The position numbers and the translations under genes were made by a program. A stretch of DNA of 64,000 nucleotides from Bacillota bacterium (GTDB lineage: Bacteria > Bacillota > Clostridia > Acetivibrionales > DTU013): positions 8,148 to 72,147 of the forward strand of contig JAEYOM010000020.1 in NCBI GenBank assembly GCA_023411715.1, in the 5' to 3' direction. The notes beneath the pieces were generated by a model. That model saw nothing but the letters and a program-made list of their open reading frames with translations, had not been told where the DNA came from and ran no database searches. This document shows, piece after piece, positions 63,090 to 64,000 of the stretch (its first letter is position 1; the number at the start of each line of letters is the position of its first letter).

Positions 63090-64000
63090 ATGAGTAAAAG
63101 GAAGAAATCAAAAGCTAAAATAATATGGGCGACAGTAGTCGTTTTGATTGCCGGTCTTATTGCATCCCGAATTATAAGGCCCGGAGGCGCCGACTTTATC
63201 AAGGTAAAGGCTGTAACAGGCGATATCGCCACAAATTTCAGCTTCTCAGGTTATGTTACGGCAAAGAACAGTCAAGTCCTATACGCGGACAGGGCGATAC
63301 AGATCAAGACGATAAAAGTTTCCCGTGACCAGTCTGTAAAAAACGGAGATATCCTGATGACGACAACAACTGGACAAAATATCACTGCGCCGTTTAACGG
63401 TACGGTATCGCAGGTCGATGCGGTGCCGAATGCGCAGCTCATGCCCGGCGCACAGCTGTGTAAGGTCGTCGATTACAGAAATCTGCAGCTGGCTGTCCGG
63501 GTCGATGAATACGATGTTGCGGCAGTAACGGCCGGAAAGTCGGCAACTGTTACTATAAATGCTCTCGGCAGGGATATAACCGGGACTGTGACCAACGTTT
63601 CCAAGGATGGTGTTTATCAGAACGGAGTTACCTATTTCAACTCCATTATTTCATTGCCACCTGAAAATGACCTTATGGTAGGCATGTCGGCGCAGGCCGC
63701 AATACTGGACCAAAACGTCAAAAATGTCGTATTGCTGCCGATGACAGCCATCCAGTTCGATCAGGACAATAATCCATATGTTTATATACGTGGGGACAGG
63801 AAGGAAAAAAGGGTCGATATAACGCTCGGTATCAATGACGGAACAAATGTCCAGATCACCGGCGGATTAAAAGGCGGCGATACTGTGCTTGTACCCGCTT
63901 CAGCATCCGCCTCCGCAACAGGGGACGGTGCTTTTGGAGGTATGTTCAAAGGGATCGGGGGAAACCGCAGGAGCAGCAGAAGCAATAACGGCAGCAGCAA
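63090..64000 (+). CDS. HlyD/MacA-type membrane-fusion (efflux adaptor) protein, 3' end beyond window
   Basis: About 303 codons are visible. The N-terminal membrane helix (about 11-29) is followed by a barrel-sandwich (biotinyl-lipoyl-like) domain split around VSRDQSVKNGDILMTTTTGQNITAPFNGTVSQVDAV. A beta-barrel (LAVRVDEYDVAAVTAGKSATVT) and the membrane-proximal domain (KRVDITLGINDGTNVQITGGLKGGDTV) follow. The long coiled-coil hairpin of MacA is absent. The tail turns Gly/Ser/Arg/Asn-rich at the edge. An ABC ATPase and permease would be expected downstream. The ribosome site is weak, and the frame is open further upstream. Confidence 0.87.
   Translation, partial: MSKRKKSKAKIIWATVVVLIAGLIASRIIRPGGADFIKVKAVTGDIATNFSFSGYVTAKNSQVLYADRAIQIKTIKVSRDQSVKNGDILMTTTTGQNITAPFNGTVSQVDAVPNAQLMPGAQLCKVVDYRNLQLAVRVDEYDVAAVTAGKSATVTINALGRDITGTVTNVSKDGVYQNGVTYFNSIISLPPENDLMVGMSAQAAILDQNVKNVVLLPMTAIQFDQDNNPYVYIRGDRKEKRVDITLGINDGTNVQITGGLKGGDTVLVPASASASATGDGAFGGMFKGIGGNRRSSRSNNGSS

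Overview
The window reads as chromosome of a mid-GC, endospore-forming anaerobe of the Firmicutes, probably class Clostridia. Purine-rich ribosome-binding sites, three T-box leaders, a guanidine-I riboswitch and a PyrR-type attenuator point to a low-to-mid-GC Gram-positive. A spore photoproduct lyase and a YtvI-type protein point to sporulation. Several radical-SAM enzymes, a rubredoxin-linked oxidoreductase and a membrane pyrophosphatase fit an anaerobe. There is no rRNA, tRNA, CRISPR array, prophage or intact insertion sequence; species cannot be named from this text alone.

Layout. 1-3.8 kb: a Ca2+ P-type ATPase cut by the left edge, divergent from a TetR regulator, then a frameshifted hypothetical gene. 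3.9-6.85 kb: a sugar-isomerase/acyl-CoA-synthetase fusion behind its own promoter and T-box. 7-13 kb: a B12-binding radical-SAM protein, a YiiX-like peptidase with a duplicated tail, an uncharacterised protein and a three-gene ABC importer. 13.2-15.3 kb: a diguanylate cyclase and a self-regulated TetR operon. 15.25-20.25 kb: tryptophan operon trpB-A-D-C-F behind a Trp T-box, without trpE or trpG. 20.3-28 kb: a Nudix hydrolase, YtvI, H+-pyrophosphatase, uracil permease with its attenuator, a wrecked azlC and splB. 28-34.6 kb: a chemoreceptor with a C-terminal sensor-like domain, an acyltransferase, a rubredoxin/FAD oxidoreductase and a two-component pair. 34.7-39 kb: pdxA, then a radical-SAM/SPASM enzyme overlapping a gene for an exported membrane protein whose tail holds six Cys-Ala pairs, then a YbaK-like deacylase. 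39-47 kb: an orphan GAF histidine kinase divergent from a large cyclase/ATPase/TPR regulator, small membrane and exported proteins, and an ACT-ACT-metallo-beta-lactamase protein. 47-49.7 kb is AT-richer with degenerate repeats, a 29-codon glycine-rich gene, a LysM/DUF1259 protein and a guanidine exporter under a guanidine-I riboswitch. 49.8-64 kb: amino-acid permease, rpiA, an FG-GAP-like protein, a DEAD-box helicase, a NIPA-like transporter, a flavoprotein, serS with a Ser T-box, a second acyl-CoA synthetase, a SIMPL protein, an esterase and the start of an HlyD/MacA-type adaptor.

How parts fit together. Amino-acid supply is sensed by RNA at three loci (trp operon, serS and the fusion gene). 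The fusion-gene T-box carries GTG (Val) or, shifted one base, TGG (Trp) in the specifier position. That suggests a CoA ligase called on during amino-acid starvation, perhaps to activate an acid that is reductively carboxylated to the matching 2-oxo acid. The strongest candidate for an undescribed system is the radical-SAM/SPASM enzyme translationally coupled to the Cys-Ala-tailed membrane protein at 35.8-38.4 kb, which looks like a peptide-modifying enzyme and its substrate.
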